From assembly GCF_949987535.1 (NCBI RefSeq), contig NW_026645873.1:1-64000 (forward strand): 64,000 nt of DNA, in the 5' to 3' direction. The position numbers were made by a program, and so were the translations under genes. This document shows positions 50,948 through 63,257 of the stretch, one piece after another; the stretch's first letter is position 1; the number at the start of each line of letters is the position of its first letter. Under the pieces are notes generated by a model. That model made no database searches. It worked only from the letters and a program-made list of their open reading frames with translations, and was not told where the DNA came from. The stretch is from Balaenoptera acutorostrata (Eukaryota > Chordata > Mammalia > Artiodactyla > Balaenopteridae).

Positions 50948-51739
50948 GTTCCGTACAGGTTGCAATTTGTCCTGAGGATGAACGGGAAGAGGGGGAACTA
51001 ATGAGAGACTAGCTCTAGGGGTTGGGACAGGCAAAGGTCACTCTATTTTCCCATCAGGAAGAAGAATTAACCACAAGCTCAGCCTGCCCCCCAGAACCAG
51101 AAGAGTGCCTGAAGCAATCCTACACTTTTGCGGCCAGCTCCCAAAAAAGCGACTGGAAAAATGGAGCTCAGGGGCACTGCAATTCACAAACCTGCAGAGT
51201 TTTAAATGATAACTCTCGTCCACAAATATATTGAGGGAAGGCAACGAAGAGGCTTTGAAAGCAAGGCAGAATTGCAGGAAACAGATTTCAGGAGGTAGAT
51301 TCGAATCGCCTTGAAAGCACATGAAAAGCGGCAAAACGTGGACAATGATGCCCTTGGCCAAAAAGGGCGTAGGCGTTTTTTTCCTGAATATATTAAGGAA
51401 AAAACGCATACGCCCTTTTTGGCCAACCAAGCAACCTGGAAAGGCAAATCAGCGCTCCAAAGAAGTCTCGCTTCCCAGCGGGCAAAAGGGCCATGCAGAA
51501 AAAAGTGTCCAAACCAGAAATGCAGGACCGGCCACGGAGAAATGGGAGCCTTGCTACGCTGATGGGCGGGATGTAAATTGCCAACAGCCACTCTGGAGAA
51601 GTGTACGGTGTGTCCTGAAACATCTAAAAAACACAGCTTGGAGAGCATAGGGCACTTCCACTCATGGGCGTATAAATTGGGAAAACGAAAAATCAGCAAG
51701 ACACAGGCACCCCAAAGTTTAGTGCTGCTCTGTTGACAA
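50351..51739 (+). repeat. 1389-bp tract repeated at 14-unit distance (copy 2)
   Basis: Mate of 25728-27116. To its left unit 29 is of the unit 33 type up to about 50325. To its right unit 30 has a 2-bp loss and continues with a different variant set. Both edges are therefore sharp. Confidence 0.9.
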
Positions 51740-52705
51740 ACCCCCACTTCATTACACCTTAAATATCCTAGGAAAGAGAAAAGTGGATAACGAAGTTGTG
51801 GTCCTCATGTACAATGGAATATCACTCAGCCATGAAATCCACGTCATAAGGCTAGTAGCAGCACGATGAGTGGATTTAGGTACGACGATTCTAAGTGAAA
51901 TAAGTCACACAGAAAAAGACACTTATCATAAGATATCACTTATAGAGGGAATATAAAACCGCTACACTTGAACTAAATTACAAAACAGAACAGAGTCACA
52001 CGTTCAGAAAACACACTATGGCTGCTGAACGGGAAAGGTGAGGTGGGGTGATGCATAAAACAAGGGTTTCAAATTAGCTCAGTTACCGTTCCATAAACCC
52101 AATATGTAGTAGACAAGACCTACTCCTTGCTCAGTGACCTGGCCTCAACACCCCCTATTCACCACACAAGAATATATCTGACTAGTAAGAATCTTCAAAC
52201 CTATGTATTGATATCTCTCTGTAAGTGAGTCAAGGGGTTGTAAAGCGGCATAAACACAGCCGTGAAAAGCAGCTAAACCCCATTATAAAAATAAATTACT
52301 TTTCAAAACCCGTGAAACAAAGACAGTGAAAGAGAGAGAAATTCTTACAAAATTCGTTCAGGGGCTGTGATGCAACCTGGATTGACCATATCTAGACCCA
52401 CAGCTGATTGAGACATAAGGGTGGACAGGCTTGGGGCTGAGAGGTTTGGTGAGGTTCCGTGAGCCAACACAGACCCTTTAAAGTAATACTGCATAGTACC
52501 CATCCCATGGGTCCCAAATCTCCAGGTTCAAGGGCATCTTCCTACGTTGAAAACATGCATGAGAAACCCAGAAGATGGTACACCGTGTGATCGGGAAAGG
52601 TTTCTAAAACGCACCTCATTTCTCATCTCCTTGTGCTCGGGTTCGCCATTCCAGCCGCTTTACTAGCCATCTCCCTCCTTCGAGAATCAGCACCTTTAAC
52701 CTCCT
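50948..52705 (+). repeat. Satellite monomer 30
   Basis: 1758 bp. To 51739 it is the same as unit 16, including the damaged 73-bp palindrome at 51354-51426. It then loses 2 bp (GACAAACCCCC) and ends with the tail of unit 21 (GGACAGGCTTGG, GCATAGTACC). Confidence 0.94.
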
Positions 52706-54463
52706 GTTCCGTACAGGTTGCAATTTGTCCTGAGGATGAACGGGAAGAGGGGGAACCAATGAGAGACTAGCTCTAGGGGTTGGGACAGGCACAGGTCACT
52801 CTATTTTCCCATCAGGAAGAAGAATTAACCACAAGCTCAGCCTGCCCCCCCAAGCAGAAGAGGGCCTGAAGCAATCCTGCACTTTTGCGGCCAGCTCCCA
52901 GAAAAGCGACTGGAAAAATGGAGCTCAGGGGCACTGCAATTCACAAACCTGCAGAGTTATAAATGATAACTCTCGTCCACAAATATACTGAGGGAAGGCA
53001 ACGAAGAGGCTTTGAAAGCAAGGCAGAATTGCAGGAAACAGATTTCAGGAGGTAGATTCGAATCGCCTTGAAAGCAAATGAAAAGCGGCAAAACGTGGAC
53101 AATGATGCCCTTGGCCAAAAAGGGCGTATGCGTTTTTTCCTGAATATATTCAGGAAAAAACGCATACGCCCTTTTTGGCCAACCAAGCAACCTGGAAAGG
53201 CAAATCAGCGCTCCAAAGCAGTCTCGCTTCCCAGCGGGCAAAAGGGCAATGCAGAAAAAAGTGTCCAAACCAGAAATGCAGGACCGGCCATGGAGAAATG
53301 GGAGCCTTGCTACGCTGATGGGCGGGATGTAAATTGCCAACAGCCACTCTGGAGAAGTGTACGGTGTGTCCTGAAACATCTAAAAAACACAGCTTGGAGA
53401 GCATAGGGCACTTCCACTCATGGGCGTATAAATTGGGAAAACGAAAAATCAGCAAGACACAGGCACCCCAAAGTTTAGGGCTGCTCTGTTGACAAGAACC
53501 CCCACTTCATTACACCTTAAATATCCTAGGAAAGAGAAAAGTGGATAACGAAGTTGTGGTCCTCATATACAATGGAATATCACTCAGCCATGAAATCCAC
53601 GTCATAAGGCTAGTAGCAGCACGATGAGTGGATTTAGGTACGACGATTCTAAGTGAAATAAGTCACACAGAAAAAGACACTTATCATAAGATATCACTTA
53701 TAGAGGGAATATAAAACCGCTACACTTGAACTAAATTACAAAACAGAACAGAGTCACACGTTCAGAAAACACACTATGGCTGCTGAACGGGAAAGGTGAG
53801 GTGGGGTGATGCATAAAACAAGGGTTTCAAATTAGCTCAGATACCGTTCCATAAACCCAATATGTAGTAGACAAGACCTACTCCTTGCTCAGTGAACTGG
53901 CCTCAACACCCCCTATTCACCGCACAAGAATATATCTGACTAGTAAGAATCTTCAAACCTATGTATTGATATCTCTCTGTAAGTGAGGCAAGGGGGTGTA
54001 AAGCGGCATAAACACAGCCGTGAAAAGCAGCTAAACCCCATTATAAAAATAAATTACTTTTCAAAACCCGTGAAACAAAGACAGTGAAAGAGAGAGAAAT
54101 TCTTCCAAAATTCGTTCAGGGGCTGTGATGCAACCTGGATTGACCATATCTAGACCCACAGCTGATTGAGACATAAGGGTGGACACTCTTGGGGCTGAGA
54201 GGTTCGGTGAGGTTGGGTGAGCCAACGCAGACCCTTTCAAGTAATACTGCATGGTACCCATCCCATGGGTCCCAAATCTACAGGTTCAAGGGCATCTTCC
54301 TACGTCGAAAACAGGCATGAGAAACCCAGAAGATGGTACACCGTGTGATCGGGAAAGGTTTCTAAAACGCACCTCATTTCTCATCTCCTTGTGCTCGGGT
54401 TCGCCATTCCAGCCGCTTTACTAGCCATCTCCCTCCTTGGAGAATCAGCACCTTTAACCTCCT
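52706..54463 (+). repeat. Satellite monomer 31
   Basis: 1758 bp. Perfect 72-bp palindrome at 53111-53182. Private marks are CCCCAAGCAGAAG near 52850 and AAAGCAGTCTC near 53216. The second half equals unit 27. Confidence 0.94.
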
Positions 54464-57358
54464 GTTCCGTACAGGTTGCAATTTGTCCTGAGGATGAACG
54501 GGAAGAGGGGGAACCAATGAGAGACTAGCTGTAGGTGTTGGGACAGGCACAGGTCACTCTATTTTCCCATCAGGAAGAAGAATTAACCACAAGCTCAGCC
54601 TGCCCCCCAGAACCAGAAGAGGGCCTGAAGCAATCCTGCACTTTTGCGGCCAGCTCCCAGAAAAGCGACTGGAGAAATGGAGCTCAGGGGCACTGCAATT
54701 CACAAACCTGCAGAGTTATAAATGATAACTCTCGTCCACCAATATATTGAGGGAAGGCAACGAAGAGGCTTTGAAAGCAAGGCAGAATTGCAGGAAACAG
54801 ATTTCAGGAGGTAGATTCGAATCGCCTTGAAAGCACCTGAAAAGCGGCAAAACGTGGACAATGATGCCCTTGGCCAAAAAGGGCGTATGCGTTTTTTCCT
54901 GAATATATTCAGGAAAAAACGCATACGCCCTTTTTGGCCAACCAAGCAACCTGGAAAGGCCAATCAGCGCTCCAAAGAAGTCTCGCTTCCCAGCGGGCAA
55001 AAGGGCCATGCGGAAAAAAGTGTCCAAACCAGAAATGCAGGACCGGCCATGGAGAAATAGGAGCCTTGCTACGCTGATGGGCGGGATGTAAATTGCCAAC
55101 AGCCACTCTGGAGAAGTGTACGGTGTGTCCTGAAACATCTAAAAAACACAGCTTGGAGAGCATAGGGCACTTCCACTCATGGGCGTATAAATTGGGAAAA
55201 CGAAAAATCAGCAAGACACAGGCACCCCAAAGTTTAGGGCTGCTCTGTTGACAAGAACCCCCACTTCATTACACCTTAAATATCCTAGGAAAGAGAAAAG
55301 TGGATAACGAAGTTGTGGTCCTCATGTACAATGGAATATCACTCAGCCATGAAATCCACGTCATAAGGCTAGTAGCAGCACGATGAGTGGATTTAGGTAC
55401 GACGATTCTAAGTGAAATAAGTCACACAGAAAACGACACTTATCATAAGATATCACTTATAGAGGGAATATAAAACCCCTACACTTGAACTAAATTACAA
55501 AACAGAACAGAGTCACACGTTCAGAAAACACACTATGGCTGCTGAACGGGAAAGGTGAGGTGGGGTGATGCATAAAACAAGGGTTTCAAATTAGCTCAGT
55601 TACCGTACCATAAACCCAATATGTAGTAGACAAGACCTACTCCTTGCTCAGTGAACTGGCCTCAACACCCCCTATTCACCGCACAAGAATATATCTGACT
55701 AGTAAGAATCTTCAAACCTATGTATTGATATCTCTCTGTAAGTGAGGCAAGGGGGTGTAAAGCGGCATAAACACAGCCGTGAAAAGCAGCTAAACCCCAT
55801 TATAAAAATAAATTACTTTTCAAAATCCGTGAAACAAAGACAGTGAAAGAGAGGGAAATTCTTACAAAACTCGTTCAGGGGCTGTGATGCAACCTGGATT
55901 GACCATATCTAGACCCACAGCTGATTGAGACATAAGGGTGGACACTCTTGGGACTGAGAGGTTTGGTGAGGTTGTGTGAGCCAACGCAGACCCTTTAAAG
56001 TAATACTGCATAGTACCCATCCCATGGGTCCCAAATCTTCAGGTTCAAGGGCATCTTCCTACGTCGAAAACATGCATGAGAAGCCCAGAAGATGGTACAC
56101 CGTGTGATCGGGAAAGGTTTCTAAAACGCACCTCTTTTCTCATCTCCTTGTGCTCGTGTTCCCCATTCCATCCGCTTTACTAGCCATCACCCTCCTTGGA
56201 GAATCAGCACCTTTAACCTCCTGTTCCGTACAGGTTGCAATTTGTCCTGAGGATGAACGGGAAGAGGGGGAACCAATGAGAGACTAGCTCTAGGGGTTGG
56301 GACAGGCACAGGTCACTCTATTTTCCCATCAGGAAGAAGAATTAACCACAAGCTCAGCCTGCCCCCCAGAACCAGAAGAGGGCCTGAAGCAATCCTGCAC
56401 TTTTGCGGCCAGCTCCCAGAAAAGCGAGTGGAAAAATGGAGCTCAGGGGCACTGCAATTCACAAACCTGCAGAGTTATAAATGATAACTCTCGTCCACAA
56501 ATATACTGAGGGAAGGCAACGAAGAGGCTTTGAAAGCAAGGCAGAATTGCAGGAAACAGATTTCAGGAGGTAGATTCCAATGCCTTGAAAGCACCTGAAA
56601 AGCGGCAAAACGTGGACAGTGATGCCCTTGGCCAAAAAGGGCGTATACGTTTTTTCCTGAATATATTCAGGAAAAAACGCATACGCTCTTTTTGGCCAAC
56701 CAAGCAACCTGGAAAGGCCAATCAGCGCTCCAAAGAAGTCTCGCTTCCCAGCGGGCAAAAGGGCCATGCGGAAAAAAGTGTCCAAACCAGAAATGCAGGA
56801 CCGGCCATGGAGAAATGGGAGCCTTGCTACGCTGATGGGTGGGATGTAAATTGCCAACAGCCACTCTGGAGAAGTGTACGGTGTGTTCTGAAACATCTAA
56901 AAAACACAGCTTGGAGAGCATAGGGCACTTCCACTCATGGGCGTATAAATTGGGAAAACTAAAAATCAGCAAGACACAGGCACCCCAAAGTTTAGGGCTG
57001 CTCTGTTGACAAGAACCCCCACTTCATTACACCTTAAATATCCTAGGAAAGAGAAAAATGGATAAAGAAGTTGGGGTCCTCATGTACAATGGAATATCAC
57101 TCAGCAATGAAATCAACGTCATAAGGCTAGTAGCAGCACGATGAGTGGATTTAGGTACGACGATTCTAAGTGAAATAAGTCACACAGAAAAAGGCACTTA
57201 TCATAAGATATCACTTAGAGAGGGAATGTAAAAACCGCTACACTTGAACTGAATTACAAAACAGAACAGAGTCTCACGTTTAGAAAACACACTATGGCTG
57301 CTGAACGGGAAAGGTGAGGTTGGGTGATGCATAAAACAAGGGTTTCAAATTAGCTCAG
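53567..57358 (+). repeat. ~3.8-kb block shared at 4-unit distance (copy 2)
   Basis: Unit 31 second half, unit 32 and most of unit 33, the mate of 46533-50325. It begins after the private CTCATATACAATGG of unit 31. Confidence 0.85.
54464..56222 (+). repeat. Satellite monomer 32
   Basis: 1759 bp. Perfect 72-bp palindrome at 54870-54941. Near-copy of unit 28 but with AAAGCACCTG, as in units 29 and 33-36, just left of the palindrome. Confidence 0.94.
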
Positions 57359-57980
57359 ATACCGTTCCATAAACCCAATATGTAAGAGACAAGACCTATT
57401 CCTTTTTCAGTGAACTGGACTCAACACCCCCTATTCACCGCACAAGAATATATCTGACTAGTAAGAATCTTCAAACCTATGTATTGATATCTCTCCGTAA
57501 GTGAGTCAAGGGGGTGTAAAGCGGCATAAACCCAGCCGTGAAAAGCAGCTAAACCCCATTATAAAAATAAATTACTTTTCAAAACCCGTGAAACAAAGAC
57601 AGTGAAAGAGAGAGAAATTCTTACAAAATTCGTTTAGGGGCTGTGATGCAACCTGGATTGACCATATCTAGACCCACAGCTGATTGAGACATAAGGGTGG
57701 ACACTCTTGGGGCTGAGAGGTTCGGTGAGGTTGGGTGAGCCAACGCAGACCCTTTCAAGTAATACTGCATGGTACCCATCCCATGGGTCCCAAATCTCCA
57801 GGTTCAAGGGCATCTTCCTACGTCGAAAACAGGCATGAGAAACCCAGAAGATGGTACACCGTGTGATCGGGAAAGGTTTCTAAAACGCACCTCATTTCTC
57901 ATCTCCTTTGCTCGGGTTCGCCATTCCAGCCACTTTACTAGCCATCACCCTCCTTGGAGAATCAGCACCTTTAACCTCCT
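56223..57980 (+). repeat. Satellite monomer 33
   Basis: 1758 bp, one base short at GATTCCAATGCC. The palindrome at 56628-56699 has one change in each arm (GTATACG left, ACGCTCTTT right) at positions that do not pair, so they do not compensate. The tail is that of units 34-36. Confidence 0.94.
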
Positions 57981-59739
57981 GTTCCGTACAGGTTGCAATT
58001 TGTCCTGAGGATGAACGGGAAGAGGGGGAACCAATGAGAGACTAGCTCTAGGTGTTGGGACAGGCACAGGTCACTCTATTTTCCCATCAGGAAGAAGAAT
58101 TAAGCACAAGCTCAGCCTGCCCCCCAGAACCAGAAGAGGGCCTGAAGCAATCCTGCGCTTTTGCGGCCAGCTCCCAAAAAAGCGAGTTGAAAAATGGAGC
58201 TCAGGGGCACTGCAATTCACAAACCTGCAGAGTTTTAAATGATACCTCTCGTCCACAAATATATTAAGGGAAGGCAACGAAGAGGCTTTGAAAGCAAGGC
58301 AGAATTGCAGGAAACAGATTTCAGGAGGTAGATTCCAATCGCCTTGAAAGCACCTGAAAAGCGGCAAAACGTGGACAATGATGCCCTTGGCCAAAAAGGG
58401 CGTATGCGTTTTTTCCTGAATATATTCAGGAAAAAACGCATACGCCCTTTTTGGCCAACCAAGCAACCTGGAAAGGCCAATAAGCGCCCCAAAGAAGTCT
58501 CGCTTCCCAGCGGGCAAAAGGGCCATGCGGAAAAAAGTGTCCAAACCAGAAATGCAGGACCGGCCATGGAGAAATGGGAGCCTTGCTACGCTGATGGGTG
58601 GGATGTAAATTGCCAACAGCCACTCTGGAGAAGTGTACGGTGTGTTCTGAAACATCTAAAAAACACAGCTTGGAGAGCATAGGGCACTTCCACTCATGGG
58701 CGTATAAATTGGGAAAACTAAAAATCAGCAAGACACAGGCACCCCAAAGTTTAGGGCTGCTCTGTTGACAAGAACCCCCACTTCATTACACCTTAAATAT
58801 CCTAGGAAAGAGAAAAATGGATAAAGAAGTTGGGGTCCTCATGTACAATGGAATATCACTCAGCCATGAAATCAACGTCATAAGGCTAGTAGCAGCACGA
58901 TGAGTGGATTTAGGTACGACGATTCTAAGTGAAATAAGTCACACAGAAAAAGGCACTTATCATAAGATATCACTTAGAGAGGGAATGTAAAAACCGCTAC
59001 ACTTGAATTGAATTACAAAACAGAACAGAGTCACACGTTTAGAAAACACACTATGGCTGCTGAACGGGAAAGGTGAGGTGGGGTGATGCATAAAACAAGG
59101 GTTTCAAATTAGCTCAGATACCGTTCCATAAACCCAATATGTAAGAGACAAGACCTATTCCTTTTTCAGTGAACTGGACTCAACACCCCCTATTCACCGC
59201 ACAAGAATATATCTGACTAGTAAGAATCTTCAAACCTATGTATTGATATCTCTCCGTAAGTGAGTCAAGGGGGTGTAAAGCGGCATAAACACAGCCGTGA
59301 AAAGCAGCTAAACCCCATTATAAAAATAAATTACTTTTCAAAACCCGTGAAACAAAGACAGTGAAAGAGAGAGAAATTCTTACAAAATTCGTTCAGGGGC
59401 TGTGATGCAACCTGGATTGACCATATCTAGACCCACAGCTGATTGAGACATAAGGGTGGACACTCTTGGGGCTGAGAGGTTCGGTGAGGTTGGGTGAGCC
59501 AACGCAGACCCTTTCAAGTAATACTGCATGGTACCCATCCCATGGGTCCCAAATCTCCAGGTTCAAGGGCATCTTCCTACGTCGAAAACAGGCATGAGAA
59601 ACCCAGAAGATGGTACACCGTGTGATCGGGAAAGGTTTCTAAAACGCACCTCATTTCTCATCTCCTTTGCTCGGGTTCGCCATTCCAGCCGATTTACTAG
59701 CCATCTCCCTCCTTGGAGAATCAGCACCTTTAACCTCCT
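57981..59739 (+). repeat. Satellite monomer 34
   Basis: 1759 bp. Perfect 72-bp palindrome at 58387-58458. First member of the homogeneous right-hand run. Private AATAAGCGCCCC lies just right of the palindrome. Confidence 0.95.
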
Positions 59740-61498
59740 GTTCCGTACAGGTTGCAATTTGTCCTGAGGATGAACGGGAAGAGGGGGAACCAATGAGAGA
59801 CTAGCTCTAGGTGTTGGGACAGGCACAGGTCACTCTATTTTCCCATCAGGAAGAAGAATTAAGCACAAGCTCAGCCTGCCCCCCAGAACCAGAAGAGGGC
59901 CTGAAGCAATCCTGCGCTTTTGCGGCCAGCTCCCAAAAAAGCGAGTTGAAAAATGGAGCTCAGGGGCACTGCAATTCACAAACCTGCAGAGTTTTAAATG
60001 ATACCTCTCGTCCCCAAATATATTAAGGGAAGGCAACGAAGAGGCTTTGAAAGCAAGGCAGAATTGCAGGAAACAGATTTCAGGAGGTAGATTCGAATCG
60101 CCTTGAAAGCACCTGAAAAGCGGCAAAACGTGGACAATGATGCCCTTGGCCAAAAAGGGCGTATGCGTTTTTTCCTGAATATATTCAGGAAAAAACGCAT
60201 ACGCCCTTTTTGGCCAACCAAGCAACCTGGAAAGGCCAATCAGCGCTCCAAAGAAGTCTCGCTTCCCAGCGGGCAAAAGGGCCATGCGGAAAAAAGTGTC
60301 CAAACCAGAAATGCAGGACCGGCCATGGAGAAATGGGAGCCTTGCTACGCTGATGGGTGGGATGTAAATTGCCAACAGCCACTCTGGAGAAGTGTACGGT
60401 GTGTTCTGAAACATCTAAAAAACACAGCTTGGAGAGCATAGGGCACTTCCACTCATGGGCGTATAAACTGGGAAAACTAAAAATCAGCAAGACACAGGCA
60501 CCCCAAAGTTTAGGGCTGCTCTGTTGACAAGAACCCCCACTTCATTACACCTTAAATATCCTAGGAAAGAGAAAAATGGATAAAGAAGTTGTGGTCCTCA
60601 TGTACAATGGAATATCACTCAGCCATGAAATCAACGTCATAAGGCTAGTAGCAGCATGATGAGTGGATTTAGGTACGACGATTCTAAGTGAAATAAGTCA
60701 CACAGAAAAAGGCACTTATCATAAGATATCACTTAGAGAGGGAATGTAAAAACCGCTACACTTGAACTGAATTACAAAACAGAACAGAGTCTCACGTTTA
60801 GAAAACACACTATGGCTGCTGAACGGGAAAGGTGAGGTGGGGTGATGCATAAAACAAGGGTTTCAAATTAGCTCAGATACCGTTCCATAAACCCAATATG
60901 TAAGAGACAAGACCTATTCCTTTTTCAGTGAACTGGACTCAACACCCCCTATTCACCGCACAAGAATATATCTGACTAGTAAGAATCTTCAAACCTATGT
61001 ATTGATATCTCTCCGTAAGTGAGTCAAGGGGGTGTAAAGCGGCATAAACACAGCCGTGAAATGCAGCTAAACCCCATTATAAAAATAAATTACTTTTCAA
61101 AACCCGTGAAACAAAGACAGTGAAAGAGAGAGAAATTCTTACAAAATTCGTTCAGGGGCTGTGATGCAACCTGGATTGACCATATCTAGACCCACAGCTG
61201 ATTGAGACATAAGGGTGGACACTCTTGGGGCTGAGAGGTTCGGTGAGGTTGGGTGAGCCAACGCAGACCCTTTCAAGTAATACTGCATGGTACCCATCCC
61301 ATGGGTCCCAAATCTCCAGGTTCAAGGGCATCTTCCTACGTCGAAAACAGGCATGAGAAACCCAGAAGATGGTACACCGTGTGATCGGGAAAGGTTTCTA
61401 AAACGCACCTCATTTCTCATCTCCTTTGCTCGGGTTCGCCATTCCAGCCGATTTACTAGCCATCTCCCTCCTTGGAGAATCAGCACCTTTAACCTCCT
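59740..61498 (+). repeat. Satellite monomer 35
   Basis: 1759 bp. Perfect 72-bp palindrome at 60146-60217. It shares CGTCCCCAAATA with unit 36 and differs from it at only scattered single bases. Confidence 0.95.
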
Positions 61499-63257
61499 GT
61501 TCCGTACAGGTTGCAATTTGTCCTGAGGATGAACGGGAAGAGGGGGAACCAATGAGAGACTAGCTCTAGGTGTTGGGACAGGCACAGGTCACTCTATTTT
61601 CCCATCAGGAAGAAGAATTAAGCACAAGCTCAGCCTGCCCCCCAGAACTAGAAGAGGGCCTGAAGCAATCCTGCGCTTTTGCGGCCAGCTCCCAAAAAAG
61701 CGAGTTGAAAAATGGAGCTCAGGGGCACTGCAATTCACAAACCTGCAGAGTTTTAAATGATACCTCTCGTCCCCAAATATATTAAGGGAAGGCAACGAAG
61801 AGGCTTTGAAAGCAAGGCAGAATTGCAGGAAACAGATTTCAGGAGGTAGATTCGAATCGCCTTGAAAGCACCTGAAAAGCGGCAAAACGTGGACAATGAT
61901 GCCCTTGGCCAAAAAGGGCGTATGCGTTTTTTCCTGAATATATTCAGGAAAAAACGCATACGCCCTTTTTGGCCAACCAAGCAACCTGGAAAGGCCAATC
62001 AGCGCTCCAAAGAAGTCTCGCTTCCCAGCGGGCAAAAGGGCCATGCGGAAAAAAGTGTCCAAACCAGAAATGCAGGACCGGCCATGGAGAAATGGGAGCC
62101 TTGCTACGCTGATGGGTGGGATGTAAATTGCCAACAGCCACTCTGGAGAAGTGTACGGTGTGTTCTGAAACATCTAAAAAACACAGCTTGGAGAGCATAG
62201 GGCACTTCCACTCATGGGCGTATAAATTGGGAAAACTAAAAATCAGCAAGACACAGGCACCCCAAAGTTTAGGGCTGCTCTGTTGACAAGAACCCCCACT
62301 TCATTACACCTTAAATATCCTAGGAAAGAGAAAAATGGATAAAGAAGTTGGGGTCCTCATGTACAATGGAATATCGCTCAGCCATGAAATCAACGTCATA
62401 AGGCTAGTAGCAGCACGATGAGTGGATTTAGGTACGACGATTCTAAGTGAAATAAGTCACACAGAAAAAGACACTTATCCTAAGATATCACTTAGACAGG
62501 GAATGTAAAAACCGCTACACTTGAACTGAATTACAAAACAGAACAGAGTCACACGTTTAGAAAACACACTATGGCTGCTGAACGGGCAAGGTGAGGTGGG
62601 GTGATGCATAAAACAAGGGTTTCAAATTAGCTCAGATACCGTTCCATAAACCCAATATGTAAGAGACAAGACCTATTCCTTTTTCAGTGAACTGGACTCA
62701 ACACCCCCTATTCACCGCACAAGAATATATCTGACTAGTAAGAATCTTGAAATCTATGTATTGATATCTCTCCGTAAGTGAGTCAAGGGGGTGTAAAGCG
62801 GCATAAACACAGCCGTGAAAAGCAGCTAAACCCCATTATAAAAATAAATTACTTTTCAAAACCCGTGAAACAAAGACAGTGAAAGAGAGAGAAATTCTTA
62901 CAAAATTCGTTCAGGGGCTGTGATGCAACCTGGATTGACCATATCTAGACCCACAGCTGATTGAGACATAAGGGTGGACACTCTTGGGGCTGAGAGGTTC
63001 GGTGAGGTTGGGTGAGCCAACGCAGACCCTTTCAAGTAATACTGCATGGTACCCATCCCATGGGTCCCAAATCTCCAGGTTCAAGGGCATCTTCCTACGT
63101 CGAAAACAGGCATGAGAAACCCAGAAGATGGTACACCGTGTGATCGGGAAAGGTTTCTAAAACGCACCTCATTTCTCATCTCCTTTGCTCGGGTTCGCCA
63201 TTCCAGCCGATTTACTAGCCATCTCCCTCCTTGGAGAATCAGCACCTTTAACCTCCT
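61499..63257 (+). repeat. Satellite monomer 36
   Basis: 1759 bp. Perfect 72-bp palindrome at 61905-61976. Near-copy of unit 35. Private changes include AATATCGCTCAG and CTTAGACAGGG in the L1-derived part. Confidence 0.95.
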
